A stretch of DNA of 64,000 nt, taken from an uncultured Isosphaeraceae bacterium (GTDB lineage Bacteria > Planctomycetota > Planctomycetia > Isosphaerales > Isosphaeraceae). Shown in pieces: positions 27,236-35,724 of this stretch. Position 1 is the stretch's first letter, and each line of letters opens with the position of its first letter. The notes below the pieces were generated by a model, which worked only from the letters and a program-made list of their open reading frames with translations, had not been told where the DNA came from and made no database searches. The position numbers and the translations under genes were made by a program. Where the stretch lies: assembly GCA_945957605.1 (NCBI GenBank), contig CAMFLR010000013.1, positions 62,001 through 126,000 on the forward strand, given 5' to 3'.

Positions 27236-29821
27236 ATGCACGTTCCCCAGAACGACGCCACGACCGTTTCAGCCGGCCCCGAGTTCGACTACGCCGGGCT
27301 CGAGGGTATTCCCGATGAAACGGTCGATGGCGAAAACGGCATTCGCGAACACTGGCGCGTTTTCTTTGAACATATGGACGGCCTTGGCGTCCAGGAAGTT
27401 CTCCGGCGCTGGGAAGAGGCCAGGCAGCTCATCCGCGAAAACGGGGTGACGTATAACGTCTATGGCGACCCGCAAGGACTCGACCGCCCCTGGGAACTCG
27501 ACCCGATTCCGTTGCTCATCTCCGCGAACGATGCGGCGGCGATCGAGTCGGGTTTGATTCAACGGGCACACTTGCTCGACGCGATGCTGGCCGATTTGTA
27601 TGGCCCGCAACGGCTCGTTCGCGAAGGGATCTTGCCGCCCGAGTTACTGCTACGTCATCCCGGATTCTTGCGTCCCTGCGTTGGCTTGCCGGTTCCGCAA
27701 GGCCGCTACTTGCATCTCTACGCGGCTGACTTGTCGCGTGTGGCCGACGGCCAGTTTTACGTGTTGCGCGACCGCACACAGGCGCCTTCGGGCGCGGGTT
27801 ATGCGCTCGAAAATCGCATCGTCATGTCGCGTATGCTGCCGGAGGTGTTTCGCGAGTGCCGCGTGCAGCGACTGGCCTTGTTTTACCGCACACTCCGCGA
27901 CACGCTTCGCTCGATCGCTCCCGTCGATCGCGAGAATCCACGCGTCGTGCTGCTGACACCCGGTCCGTTCAACGAAACGTATTTTGAACATGCGTTTCTG
28001 GCGCGTTATCTCGGTTATACGTTGGTCGAAGGCGCCGATCTGACGGTGCGCGACGGCCGCGTTTATTTGCGGTTGCTGGGAGGATTACAACAGGTTGATG
28101 TGATTCTCCGCCGGCTTGACGACGATTTTTGCGACCCCCTGGAATTACGCGGTGATTCTTTTCTGGGTGTGCCGGGATTGCTGCAGGCGGTGCGTGCGGG
28201 GAATGTTGCGGTCGCGAATAGTCTGGGGAGTGGACTGGTAGAATCGCCGGCGTTTCTTGGGTTTCATCCGGCGATTTGCCGGTTCTTGCTGGGTGAGGAT
28301 TTGAAGCTTCCCTCGGCGCCGACGTGGTGGTGCGGTCAACAATCGGCGCTCGATCATGTGCTGGCGCATTTTGATCAAATGGTCATCAAGCCGAGTTTTT
28401 CATCGGGCCGCACTCCGCCGGTTTTTGTCGACGCTTTGAGCAGTAGCGAAAAACAAGCGCTTGCCGAGCGAATTCGCCGCGACCCGTGGAAATATGTCGG
28501 CCAGAATCGCTTGCAACTCTCCACGACGCCAGTGCTGGTCGATGGTCGGCTCAAGCCGCGGCACGTGGTGATGCGGTCGTTTCTTGCGGCGGGCGGCGAA
28601 TCGTATGCGATGATGCCGGGCGGGTTCACGCGGGTTTCGTCGGTGGAAAATTCGCTGGTTGTGTCGATGCAGAGCGGCAGCGGGAGTAAAGATACGTGGA
28701 TGTTGACGGCCGGGCCGATCAGCAATTTCACGCTCCTTTCCGAGCCCCGAACGCCAGCTGAAGTGCGGCGCGATGGTGGCGACCTGCCCAGTCGTGCAGC
28801 CGACGATTTGTTCTGGCTGGGCCGCTACGCCGAACGTACCGACTCGATTACACGTTTGCTTCGGGCGATTTTCGTCCGGCTCACCGAACGTCCGGGATTG
28901 ATCGAAGTGCCCGATCTTCCTTCACTCCTGAGAGCGCTCACGCATCAGACGAAAACGTACCCTGGTTTCGTGGCGCAAGACTCCGAAGAAACGCTCTTGC
29001 GGCCGATTGAGGAACTGACATCGCTGTTGTTCGATCGCCTGCGCGTCGGTGGTCTGGCATCGACGATCGAAAGCTTGCACAGCGTTGCGCATCGGGTACG
29101 CGACCGGATTTCGATCGACATGTGGCGGATCATTCTTAGCCTGGAAAGCCGTCCCGGCGAGGTGATAGAGACCCGCGAGCGAAGCCGCAAAGAACCGCCG
29201 CCGCCGAGCATCGCCGACCTGAGCGAAACGCTGAACAACCTGGATATCACGGTGACATCGCTTGCGGCGTTTGGCGGGATGGTTGCCGAGAGCATGACGC
29301 GTGGGCAGGGGTGGCGATTTCTCGACATCGGCCGGCGACTCGAACGATCGCTGCATTTGATCAGTCTTTTGCGATCGACGCTCGTGATGTCGCTACCGGG
29401 CGAGCCGACGGTACTCGAAGCGCTTCTGGAAATCGCCGATAGCTCGATGACGTATCGCCGGCGCTATATGAGCAGGTTGCAAACAGGTCCCCTGCTCGAC
29501 TTGCTCTTGCACGACGAGGATAATCCGCGGTCGCTGGCGTATCAGTTCGAGGCGATTGCCCGGAACATTTCGCGACTGCCGCGGCTCGATTCTGGGCAAG
29601 GGATCTGTCCTGAGGAAAAGCTGATCAACGAATGCAACGATCGCCTCAAGGCCGCCGACGTGACTGAGCTGGCGCGAGTCGATCAGACTGGCTATCGCGC
29701 CGATCTGGAGCGGCTGCTCGTGATGCTTCAGGCTGAATTGCCACTGCTTTCGGAATCACTTACGCGCACGTATTTGACACACTTGCAAGCATCGCGTCAG
29801 TATCATGCTTACACAATCTAA
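27236..29821 (+). CDS. Fused circularly permuted ATP-grasp and alpha-E protein
   Basis: Single chain of about 861 residues uniting the two functions that the genes at 20927 and 22438 carry separately. The ATP-grasp part (about 1-505) has NGVTYNVYGDPQG, LRDRTQAPSGAGYALENR, VILRRLDDDFCDPLELR, MVIKPSFSSGR, and MMPGGFTRVSSVE with GSGSKDTWML. The alpha-E part starts near residue 517 with ADDLFWLGRYAERTDSITRLL. It continues with VRDRISIDMWRIIL and MTRGQGWRFLDIGRRLERSL. Start is uncertain: in-frame ATGs exist at 27128, 27161 and 27236, none with a strong ribosome site. I chose the one nearest the conserved region. Expected to ligate a peptide or amino acid like its split paralogue. Confidence 0.85.
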   Translation: MHVPQNDATTVSAGPEFDYAGLEGIPDETVDGENGIREHWRVFFEHMDGLGVQEVLRRWEEARQLIRENGVTYNVYGDPQGLDRPWELDPIPLLISANDAAAIESGLIQRAHLLDAMLADLYGPQRLVREGILPPELLLRHPGFLRPCVGLPVPQGRYLHLYAADLSRVADGQFYVLRDRTQAPSGAGYALENRIVMSRMLPEVFRECRVQRLALFYRTLRDTLRSIAPVDRENPRVVLLTPGPFNETYFEHAFLARYLGYTLVEGADLTVRDGRVYLRLLGGLQQVDVILRRLDDDFCDPLELRGDSFLGVPGLLQAVRAGNVAVANSLGSGLVESPAFLGFHPAICRFLLGEDLKLPSAPTWWCGQQSALDHVLAHFDQMVIKPSFSSGRTPPVFVDALSSSEKQALAERIRRDPWKYVGQNRLQLSTTPVLVDGRLKPRHVVMRSFLAAGGESYAMMPGGFTRVSSVENSLVVSMQSGSGSKDTWMLTAGPISNFTLLSEPRTPAEVRRDGGDLPSRAADDLFWLGRYAERTDSITRLLRAIFVRLTERPGLIEVPDLPSLLRALTHQTKTYPGFVAQDSEETLLRPIEELTSLLFDRLRVGGLASTIESLHSVAHRVRDRISIDMWRIILSLESRPGEVIETRERSRKEPPPPSIADLSETLNNLDITVTSLAAFGGMVAESMTRGQGWRFLDIGRRLERSLHLISLLRSTLVMSLPGEPTVLEALLEIADSSMTYRRRYMSRLQTGPLLDLLLHDEDNPRSLAYQFEAIARNISRLPRLDSGQGICPEEKLINECNDRLKAADVTELARVDQTGYRADLERLLVMLQAELPLLSESLTRTYLTHLQASRQYHAYTI

Positions 29822-29822
29822 T

Positions 29823-30743
29823 ATGCTTTATCAAATTCGTCATAAATCTCGATTTCGCTACGATAGCGATGTTCTGGTCTGCCAGAATTTGACGCATCTC
29901 AAGGCGCGGACGCTCGATTCGCAAACGTGCATTGGTAGCCGGCTGGAAGTAAGTTTGCCGCCGGCGGTGCGGATGGAATATCTCGATTATTTTGGCAATT
30001 CGTCGTGTTATTTCAGTATTCAGGAGAATCATCGGGCTCTTGATGTGATTGCGACGAACGAGGTTCTCGTTCGTCCCGCGCCGGCGCCTGATCCTGCGCA
30101 AAGCGAGTCGTGGAACATTGTGCGCGATAACTTGCGCCTCAGCCTGGCACCCGAAATTGTCGATGCGCTTCAGTTCGCTTATGATTCTCCGTACGTCAAG
30201 ACCGATGCCGAATTGCTTGCGTTCGCGAAGCCGTCGTTCCCTGAAGGGCGGCCGATTCTTGAAGCTGCGCTCGACCTGACAGGCCGAATTTTCCGCGGAT
30301 TTACGTTTGATCCTGCTGCGACCACCACGGCCACGCCGTTGCATGACGTGCTCAAGCTTCGCCGCGGGGTCTGTCAGGATTTCGCGCATTTGCAGATTGG
30401 CTGCCTGCGTGCAGTTGGGCTAGCGTCGCGGTATGTGAGCGGTTACATCGAAACGACTCCACCGCCCGGTAAGGCGCGGTTGGTGGGGGCCGACGCGTCG
30501 CACGCGTGGACTTCGGTTTATTGTCCGCCGTATGGGTGGGTGGACCTCGATCCGACGAATAACGCAATTCCCAGCGGCAAGCATATTACGCTCGCCTGGG
30601 GCCGCGACTATGATGACGTCAGCCCGATCAAAGGGGTGATTCTTGGCGGCGGCTATCACTCGATCTCGGTGGAGGTCGACGTCGTGCGGCTGCCGGAAGA
30701 CGTGCGCCCGACCCCGACCGAAACATTCGAATCGATTTCCTGA
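29823..30743 (+). CDS. Transglutaminase-like protein (stand-alone)
   Basis: Cytoplasmic transglutaminase-fold protein of 306 residues and last member of the ATP-grasp cluster. The N-terminal beta domain starts MLYQIRHKSRFRYDSDV. The catalytic triad is complete: Cys184 (RRGVCQDFAH), His227 (DASHAWTSVY) and Asp243 (DLDPTNN). The motif GLASRYVSGYIET is also typical of the family. The start could be ATG 29805, overlapping the preceding gene, or ATG 29823, one base after its stop. The latter begins at the conserved N-terminus. Family members are thought to work as peptidases or ligases on the product of ATP-grasp enzymes. Differs from the 23800 protein by lacking DUF2126. Confidence 0.87.
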   Translation: MLYQIRHKSRFRYDSDVLVCQNLTHLKARTLDSQTCIGSRLEVSLPPAVRMEYLDYFGNSSCYFSIQENHRALDVIATNEVLVRPAPAPDPAQSESWNIVRDNLRLSLAPEIVDALQFAYDSPYVKTDAELLAFAKPSFPEGRPILEAALDLTGRIFRGFTFDPAATTTATPLHDVLKLRRGVCQDFAHLQIGCLRAVGLASRYVSGYIETTPPPGKARLVGADASHAWTSVYCPPYGWVDLDPTNNAIPSGKHITLAWGRDYDDVSPIKGVILGGGYHSISVEVDVVRLPEDVRPTPTETFESIS

Positions 30744-30796
30744 AGACGCTGCCAATCTGGTGTGTCCTCCGGGAAATGCCTGGAGGATTCGCCACG

Positions 30797-32266
30797 ATGG
30801 TTCGTTCGCTTGTGTTTGCACTTGTTGTTGTTTTTGCAGTCGGCGCACTCAAGGCCAATGCAGACGTCACGAGACGTCCGCCGAATGTGGTGATCATTTT
30901 TGCCGACGACCTTGGTTATGGCGACCTTGGGTGTTACGGCGCGACGAAGATCAAAACGCCTTCGCTCGATCGCCTCGCGCGCGAAGGAACGCGGTTCACG
31001 AATTTTCATGTCTCGCAGCCCGTATGCTCGGCATCGCGCACGGCGCTTTTGACCGGTTGCTATTCGAATCGACTGGGCATCAACGGCGCGCTTGGTCCGC
31101 AAGCGAATATTGGCATCTCGGATCAGGAAACCACGCTTGCTCAGATGCTCAAGGCTCGTAGTTATGCGACGGGGATGGCGGGCAAGTGGCATCTGGGGCA
31201 TCGACCGCCGTTCTTGCCGACACGGCATGGCTTTGACGAGTATCTCGGCCTACCGTACTCGAATGACATGTGGCCGTTTCATCCCGATCAGACGCCGCGC
31301 GGAAATGTGAATTTCCCCAAATTGCCGCTGATTGAAGGGGAAAAGGCAATCGACGCCGATGTAACGGCCGAGGATCAAACGCAGCTTACGAAGCGATACA
31401 CTGAGCGGGCGGTCGATTTCATCAAGAAGCACAAGAGTGAGCCGTTCTTTTTCTATCTGGCGCACAGCATGCCTCACGTGCCGCTGTTCACGAGCGAGCG
31501 ATTTCGCGGGAAGTCGGCTGGTGGGACGTATGGTGATGTGATCGAAGAAATCGACTGGTCGGTCGGTGAAGTGATGAAGGCGCTGCACGAATCGGGCGTC
31601 GAAGACAACACGCTGATCATCTTCACGTCGGACAACGGACCGTGGTTGAGTTATGGCACGCACGCGGGGACGGCTGGCGTTCTGCGCGAAGGGAAAGGGA
31701 CGTGCTGGGAAGGCGGTATTCGCACGCCGTTTATTGCTCGCTTTCCAGGGAAGATTCCCAGCGGCAAGGTTTCGGATGCGATGTTCATGAGCATCGATAT
31801 CTTGCCGACGATTGCCAAGCTCACGGGATCAGTCCTGCCGCGCCAGGCGATTGACGGAATGGACGTCGGTCCGATCCTGTTGAGCAAGCCGGGGGCGAAA
31901 AATCCACACACGGTGTATTACTGGTACTACGAGCAAAACCAGCTTCAGGCGGTTTCGAGCGGAGATGGTCGCTGGAAGCTGCAATTGCCGCACGAGTATC
32001 GCACGCTTGATGGCAAGCCAGGTGGTGACGGCGGCAAGCCGGTGAGGTATGTGAACAAGGTGATCGAAGAGCCCGAACTTTATGATTTGACAAATGATAT
32101 CGGCGAGACGAAGAACGTCGCGACCGAGCATCCTGAGGTTGTGCACAACCTTCTTGCTGAAGCGGAAAAGGCGCGGGCGGAGATGGGGGATAGCTTGACG
32201 AAGCGGACGGGAAGTAAGACTCGTCCGTCGGGGAAAGTTGCGGCTGCGCCGGCTGGCGATAGATGA
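30797..32266 (+). CDS. Secreted sulfatase (arylsulfatase A-type, S1 family)
   Basis: Exported sulfatase of 489 residues. A signal peptide (about 1-22, ending ALKANA) precedes the metal-binding PPNVVIIFADDLGYGDLG and the formylglycine motif CSASRTALLTG with Cys77, the residue expected to be oxidised to formylglycine (C-x-A-x-R form). Further active-site landmarks are TGMAGKWHLGH, YLAHSMPHVPL and FTSDNGPWLSYGTHAG. Substrate is probably a sulfated polysaccharide, by analogy with other planctomycete sulfatases. A maturation enzyme must be encoded elsewhere. Start: an in-frame ATG at 30776 exists, but GGAGG lies correctly spaced before ATG 30797. The gene follows the transglutaminase gene by 53 bp and may be read through from it. 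Confidence 0.9.
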   Translation: MVRSLVFALVVVFAVGALKANADVTRRPPNVVIIFADDLGYGDLGCYGATKIKTPSLDRLAREGTRFTNFHVSQPVCSASRTALLTGCYSNRLGINGALGPQANIGISDQETTLAQMLKARSYATGMAGKWHLGHRPPFLPTRHGFDEYLGLPYSNDMWPFHPDQTPRGNVNFPKLPLIEGEKAIDADVTAEDQTQLTKRYTERAVDFIKKHKSEPFFFYLAHSMPHVPLFTSERFRGKSAGGTYGDVIEEIDWSVGEVMKALHESGVEDNTLIIFTSDNGPWLSYGTHAGTAGVLREGKGTCWEGGIRTPFIARFPGKIPSGKVSDAMFMSIDILPTIAKLTGSVLPRQAIDGMDVGPILLSKPGAKNPHTVYYWYYEQNQLQAVSSGDGRWKLQLPHEYRTLDGKPGGDGGKPVRYVNKVIEEPELYDLTNDIGETKNVATEHPEVVHNLLAEAEKARAEMGDSLTKRTGSKTRPSGKVAAAPAGDR

Positions 32267-32322
32267 GGCGAGTTGACGAAGCTTCGGCTGTTTGCGGTCT
32301 GTGAACCGGTACGACATTTCAT

Positions 32323-32362
32323 GACCGCGGAGCGGTCGCAGAGACGCTCCCACGCGGAGCGT
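32323..32362. repeat. Twin hairpins between convergent genes (possible bidirectional terminator or REP element)
   Basis: Two adjacent palindromes lie in the 149-bp gap between convergent genes: GACCGC/GCGGTC (32323-32328 and 32332-32337), and ACGCTCC/GGAGCGT (32344-32350 and 32356-32362). The motif GCGGAGCG recurs in both. Placement suggests transcription termination from both sides. No T-tract is present, so a REP-type dispersed element is equally possible. Confidence 0.5.
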
Positions 32363-32415
32363 AGGAGCGAGGATACGGATCCGAAATCGCATTAAGACTT
32401 GGCTTATGCCAACAA

Positions 32416-34371
32416 TTAATGCGGTGCGAGTTTGTTCACTCGGTAGGCGTGAACCAGTGATTCGATCAGGCGAATTTCGTCGCGGATGAAGTCGCCTTGC
32501 TCGGTATCGCCGACGATGTGCGGGATGGGGAATTCTCGCACGACTTTGAGCGTTGGGATGATGTCGACGCCGTCGCGCACGGCGGCTTCGACGGACTCGA
32601 AATGGTGGTGCGTCGCCAGCAGGGTTCCTTCGGGCTTGAGTACGAGCGTGTAGCCGTGATCGCCATACGCTGAGGAAAACGCGCCGTCGATTGTGATCGC
32701 CATGCCGCTCCGCTTCATGGGAGATTCCCCCTGTTCGAGCTTCACCGGCACGTGACCGTTGACGATCAGGGCATCATCACCCAAGACGCCGAATTCGTTG
32801 AGCACTTTTTCACAGAACCACTTTTCGTGGATCAAGCTGAAATACGGATTCTTGGTTTCGTGATGCGTTTCCTTGGCTTCGACGAGGTCGTTTTCGAGTG
32901 TAGTAATCCGATCTTTGCCGAAGAGTGGCGAGCGTGGGCCGCACCAGAGATACCACATCAGGTCGCGATCTTTTTCGCTCTTGTTGTCGAGCGCGCGCGA
33001 GATGACGGCTTCGATCGCTTCGAAGAGGGCCTTGCCGGTGTATGGCTTGCCGTCGACGTACATCGGCAGGAAATCGCCCTTTTCATCGACCGCGACGCAT
33101 CCGTGAAAGATGAGGTGATGATCGCGAACGAGTGACATCGTGCCGTGCGCCACGAGGTAGCGCATTTGGTCCCAGAGCTTCTGGCTCGACAAGAATGATT
33201 TGCGCATCCGTTCGAGGCAGAGGTCTTCCTCGGCGGAAAGGGCGTAGGGATTTGCAGGGTCGATCGTGGGGAAGTGGGTGTCGCGGAGGGGATAAATCTT
33301 GCCGTCGATGTCGATGGTGCCGGCCTTGTAGTCGATTCGGTGAAGCAAGCGGCGGTTTTCCAGGCCGAATTCGGGGTTGCGGGCCATGAGCTGGCCTTCG
33401 AGCTTGAACTGCATGATCGCTGCGGCTTTTTGCAAGCGGGCTATCGTCAAGGGATCGCGGAGGCCGGTGCCTTTGACTGGAAAGGCGGTCGCGGGGTCGT
33501 CGGCGTAGGTGGTGCGGACGAGGTGTTCGAGAGGTTGAAGCGTGATGCCGTAACCTTCTTCAAGCTGCGAGAGTCGCCGGTAGCGCGTGGAGATGCGAAT
33601 GACGTGGCAGATGAGGGCACGCGAGCCGAGGCAGGCACCAAGCCACGCGGCGTCGTGATTGCCCCAGATGAACGCGACCTTGGGAAGGTGCATCAGGTAA
33701 TCGACGACCTTATCTCCGCGCGGGCCACGATCCCAGCAATCGCCGGCGAGTACGAGCTCGTCGATCACCAGGTTTCGCACCATGCGCACCGTGAGACGGA
33801 CGAGGTGGAAGACGCGATCGTGGCGGACCATCACGTCGATGATCGCGTCGAGATAGTCGCGGCCTCGGCCGACAACTGGCTCGTGCAGCAGCTCGTGAAT
33901 CAGGTGAGCATACTCGGGCGGGAAGACGGTTTCGGCGGTGCCAAGGCTGCGGCGGCGGGCGAGGTGGCGGACGATCTCGAAGAGGTCGGTCAGCACGCGA
34001 CGGGCGAAGTCGCGCTTGACGGCGACGTCGCGCATGCCGGGCTCGATCTGGTCGATCGTTTCGCGCGGATAAAAGATGAGCGTAAGGAGTTCGCGGATCT
34101 CTGCCGGCGTGCGGCGGCTGCCGAATAGTTCTTCAACGAGCGGCCGAATCGCTCCTGAGGCGTTGTTGATGACGTGGCGGAGCTTGACGTCGTCACCGTG
34201 AACGTCGCTGATGACGTGTGTTGTGGGTTTGGGAAGTGTTAGCTCGGCGGCGAGCGTTGCGAGCTTGGAAAGTGCCTGGTCGAGTTGGGGATAATCCCGC
34301 GCCAGCACGCGGAGCATCGCGAGGTCTTCCACCAGATCGTCCGGTCCCTGCCCCAACGAATCGCTACTCAT
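32416..34371 (-). CDS. fbp: Class III fructose-1,6-bisphosphatase
   Basis: Gluconeogenic enzyme converting fructose 1,6-bisphosphate to fructose 6-phosphate. 651 residues, the usual size for class III (Firmicutes-type) enzymes. Metallophosphatase motifs are in order: VISDVHGD (Asp56, His58), VLAGDCWDRGPRGDKVV, and FIWGNHDAAWLG. Later blocks include LVAHGTMSLVRDHHLIFHGCV, LMWYLWCGPRSPLFGKDRI and VNGHVPVKLEQGESP. Start: the frame is open to 34476, but ATG 34371 has GGGAG nine bases upstream and matches the family length. It is downstream of the codirectional DUF72 gene. Class III in planctomycetes is plausible; class assignment rests on the overall sequence pattern and size. Confidence 0.9.
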   Translation of the reverse strand: MSSDSLGQGPDDLVEDLAMLRVLARDYPQLDQALSKLATLAAELTLPKPTTHVISDVHGDDVKLRHVINNASGAIRPLVEELFGSRRTPAEIRELLTLIFYPRETIDQIEPGMRDVAVKRDFARRVLTDLFEIVRHLARRRSLGTAETVFPPEYAHLIHELLHEPVVGRGRDYLDAIIDVMVRHDRVFHLVRLTVRMVRNLVIDELVLAGDCWDRGPRGDKVVDYLMHLPKVAFIWGNHDAAWLGACLGSRALICHVIRISTRYRRLSQLEEGYGITLQPLEHLVRTTYADDPATAFPVKGTGLRDPLTIARLQKAAAIMQFKLEGQLMARNPEFGLENRRLLHRIDYKAGTIDIDGKIYPLRDTHFPTIDPANPYALSAEEDLCLERMRKSFLSSQKLWDQMRYLVAHGTMSLVRDHHLIFHGCVAVDEKGDFLPMYVDGKPYTGKALFEAIEAVISRALDNKSEKDRDLMWYLWCGPRSPLFGKDRITTLENDLVEAKETHHETKNPYFSLIHEKWFCEKVLNEFGVLGDDALIVNGHVPVKLEQGESPMKRSGMAITIDGAFSSAYGDHGYTLVLKPEGTLLATHHHFESVEAAVRDGVDIIPTLKVVREFPIPHIVGDTEQGDFIRDEIRLIESLVHAYRVNKLAPH

Positions 34372-34487
34372 TGCGACAGCTCCCAGCGGCCCAGCGTTTT
34401 GAAGCTTTGAATGACGAAGATGAGACACCCATGGTCGGTCAGCCGGCCACGGTCTGCCAGAAAAAAATCTTAGCAAGGGGCGAGAGT

Positions 34488-35474
34488 CTACAAGACCTTT
34501 GGCAAGGCATCAACAACCGCTTCGATGGTCGTTGGAGCGTGACCTTCGAGTCGATTATTCAAATAAAGGAACACTCTGCGCCTGGCACGTTTCCCCTCGC
34601 GAATGATCGCACCCAAAGCAGCGCGAGTTTCGGGGTCGGGCTCCTTGATCGAGTCGTAAGGCTGGAAAGTCGAAACTGCTGTCTCGTAAGTTCGCCCTTT
34701 TACAAGCAAGCCGCGGACCACTGTGAACTCGCTCGTGTAAACGCCGGGAAGTTGGTGCTGGGTTTCGAGCGTGGGCATGCGCGTCCAGGCGTTCAAAACG
34801 TGCGCCACGCGGAAGTTGGCGAGCAGGTCGAAGTATTCGGGCTTGAGATATTCGGGGTTACGAATCTCGACGGCGTACTCGAAGCCATCGGGGAGGCCGC
34901 GGAGGAAGTTTCTCAGCAGTTCGTAGAAATCTTCGGGCGTTTTGATGTGTGATTTGGGGATCGTGCCGAACTCAAAAATCAGGGGTGCAACTCGCGAGCG
35001 ATACGGCGCGAGGCGATCGGTGAAATAGGTGCGGAAGACGGCTGGGTCGAGAAATGAGTCGTTGGTCTGACCGGCCCGTTTGCCGTAGCGGGCATGATTG
35101 GGCCAGTGAACGACGGTGATATCTTCCGGCACCTTGAATGAGAAGCTCAGCGACGAAGGGGATTCGCCGAACAGCCGTGCCCAGTATTCGGTGGTGGGGA
35201 ACTGATAGAACGCGAAGTCGCCGCATACGACGGGGAATGTTTGGGCGTATTCGCGAAGGCAATCGGCCTCGAACTTCGGCTTCGAGAACTTTCCGCGCGT
35301 TTGGTAGCGGGTGCGGTTGTAGATCGATCCCAGCCAGCCTTCGTACTTCCACGAGCTGGTGCCGAAATAGATGCCTTGCGCGCTAAGGGCAAGCAGTTTG
35401 GGGCCGAGTCGCGCGGCCTGGGGAGGGAGCGAGAGGTCTTCGTCGGCGAATCCGAGGAGTTTTTGCTCTTCCAT
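34488..35474 (-). CDS. DUF72 family protein (YecE-like TIM barrel)
   Basis: DUF72 protein of 328 residues, probably cytoplasmic. Landmarks are GIYFGTSSWKYEGWLGSIYN near the N-terminus, FPVVCGDFAFYQFPTTEYWARL, FSFKVPEDITVVHWPNH, APLIFEFGTI, FEYAVEIRNPEYL and a C-terminal FLYLNNRLEGHAPTTI. The family adopts a TIM-barrel fold and its activity is unknown; YecE of enterobacteria is a distant member. Start: ATG 35474 leads straight to the conserved region; upstream in-frame codons to 35573 look like leader. It ends 116 bp before the fructose bisphosphatase start, suggesting cotranscription. Confidence 0.88.
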   Translation of the reverse strand: MEEQKLLGFADEDLSLPPQAARLGPKLLALSAQGIYFGTSSWKYEGWLGSIYNRTRYQTRGKFSKPKFEADCLREYAQTFPVVCGDFAFYQFPTTEYWARLFGESPSSLSFSFKVPEDITVVHWPNHARYGKRAGQTNDSFLDPAVFRTYFTDRLAPYRSRVAPLIFEFGTIPKSHIKTPEDFYELLRNFLRGLPDGFEYAVEIRNPEYLKPEYFDLLANFRVAHVLNAWTRMPTLETQHQLPGVYTSEFTVVRGLLVKGRTYETAVSTFQPYDSIKEPDPETRAALGAIIREGKRARRRVFLYLNNRLEGHAPTTIEAVVDALPKVL

Positions 35475-35724
35475 CACTGATCCAGTGGCGATGCCAAATT
35501 TATGATGGCAGGCGTCCGGTCCGCAGGTTGGTCCCCTTCCTAGGTGCAGTCGGTGTAAAACGCGCTGGTGCAAGGTTTAGGATAAACGGGTGCCCCTGAG
35601 ATCACCACCTGTGCTGTCCCGTAGTTTCAAGAAGCGACGAGATTTTTGAGAAATTGCGGAGCAATCGGGCGCCCTGGTGAGATTACACAAGTGTGATGCG
35701 GACAAAAGAGTTGCGGAGCGGGTA

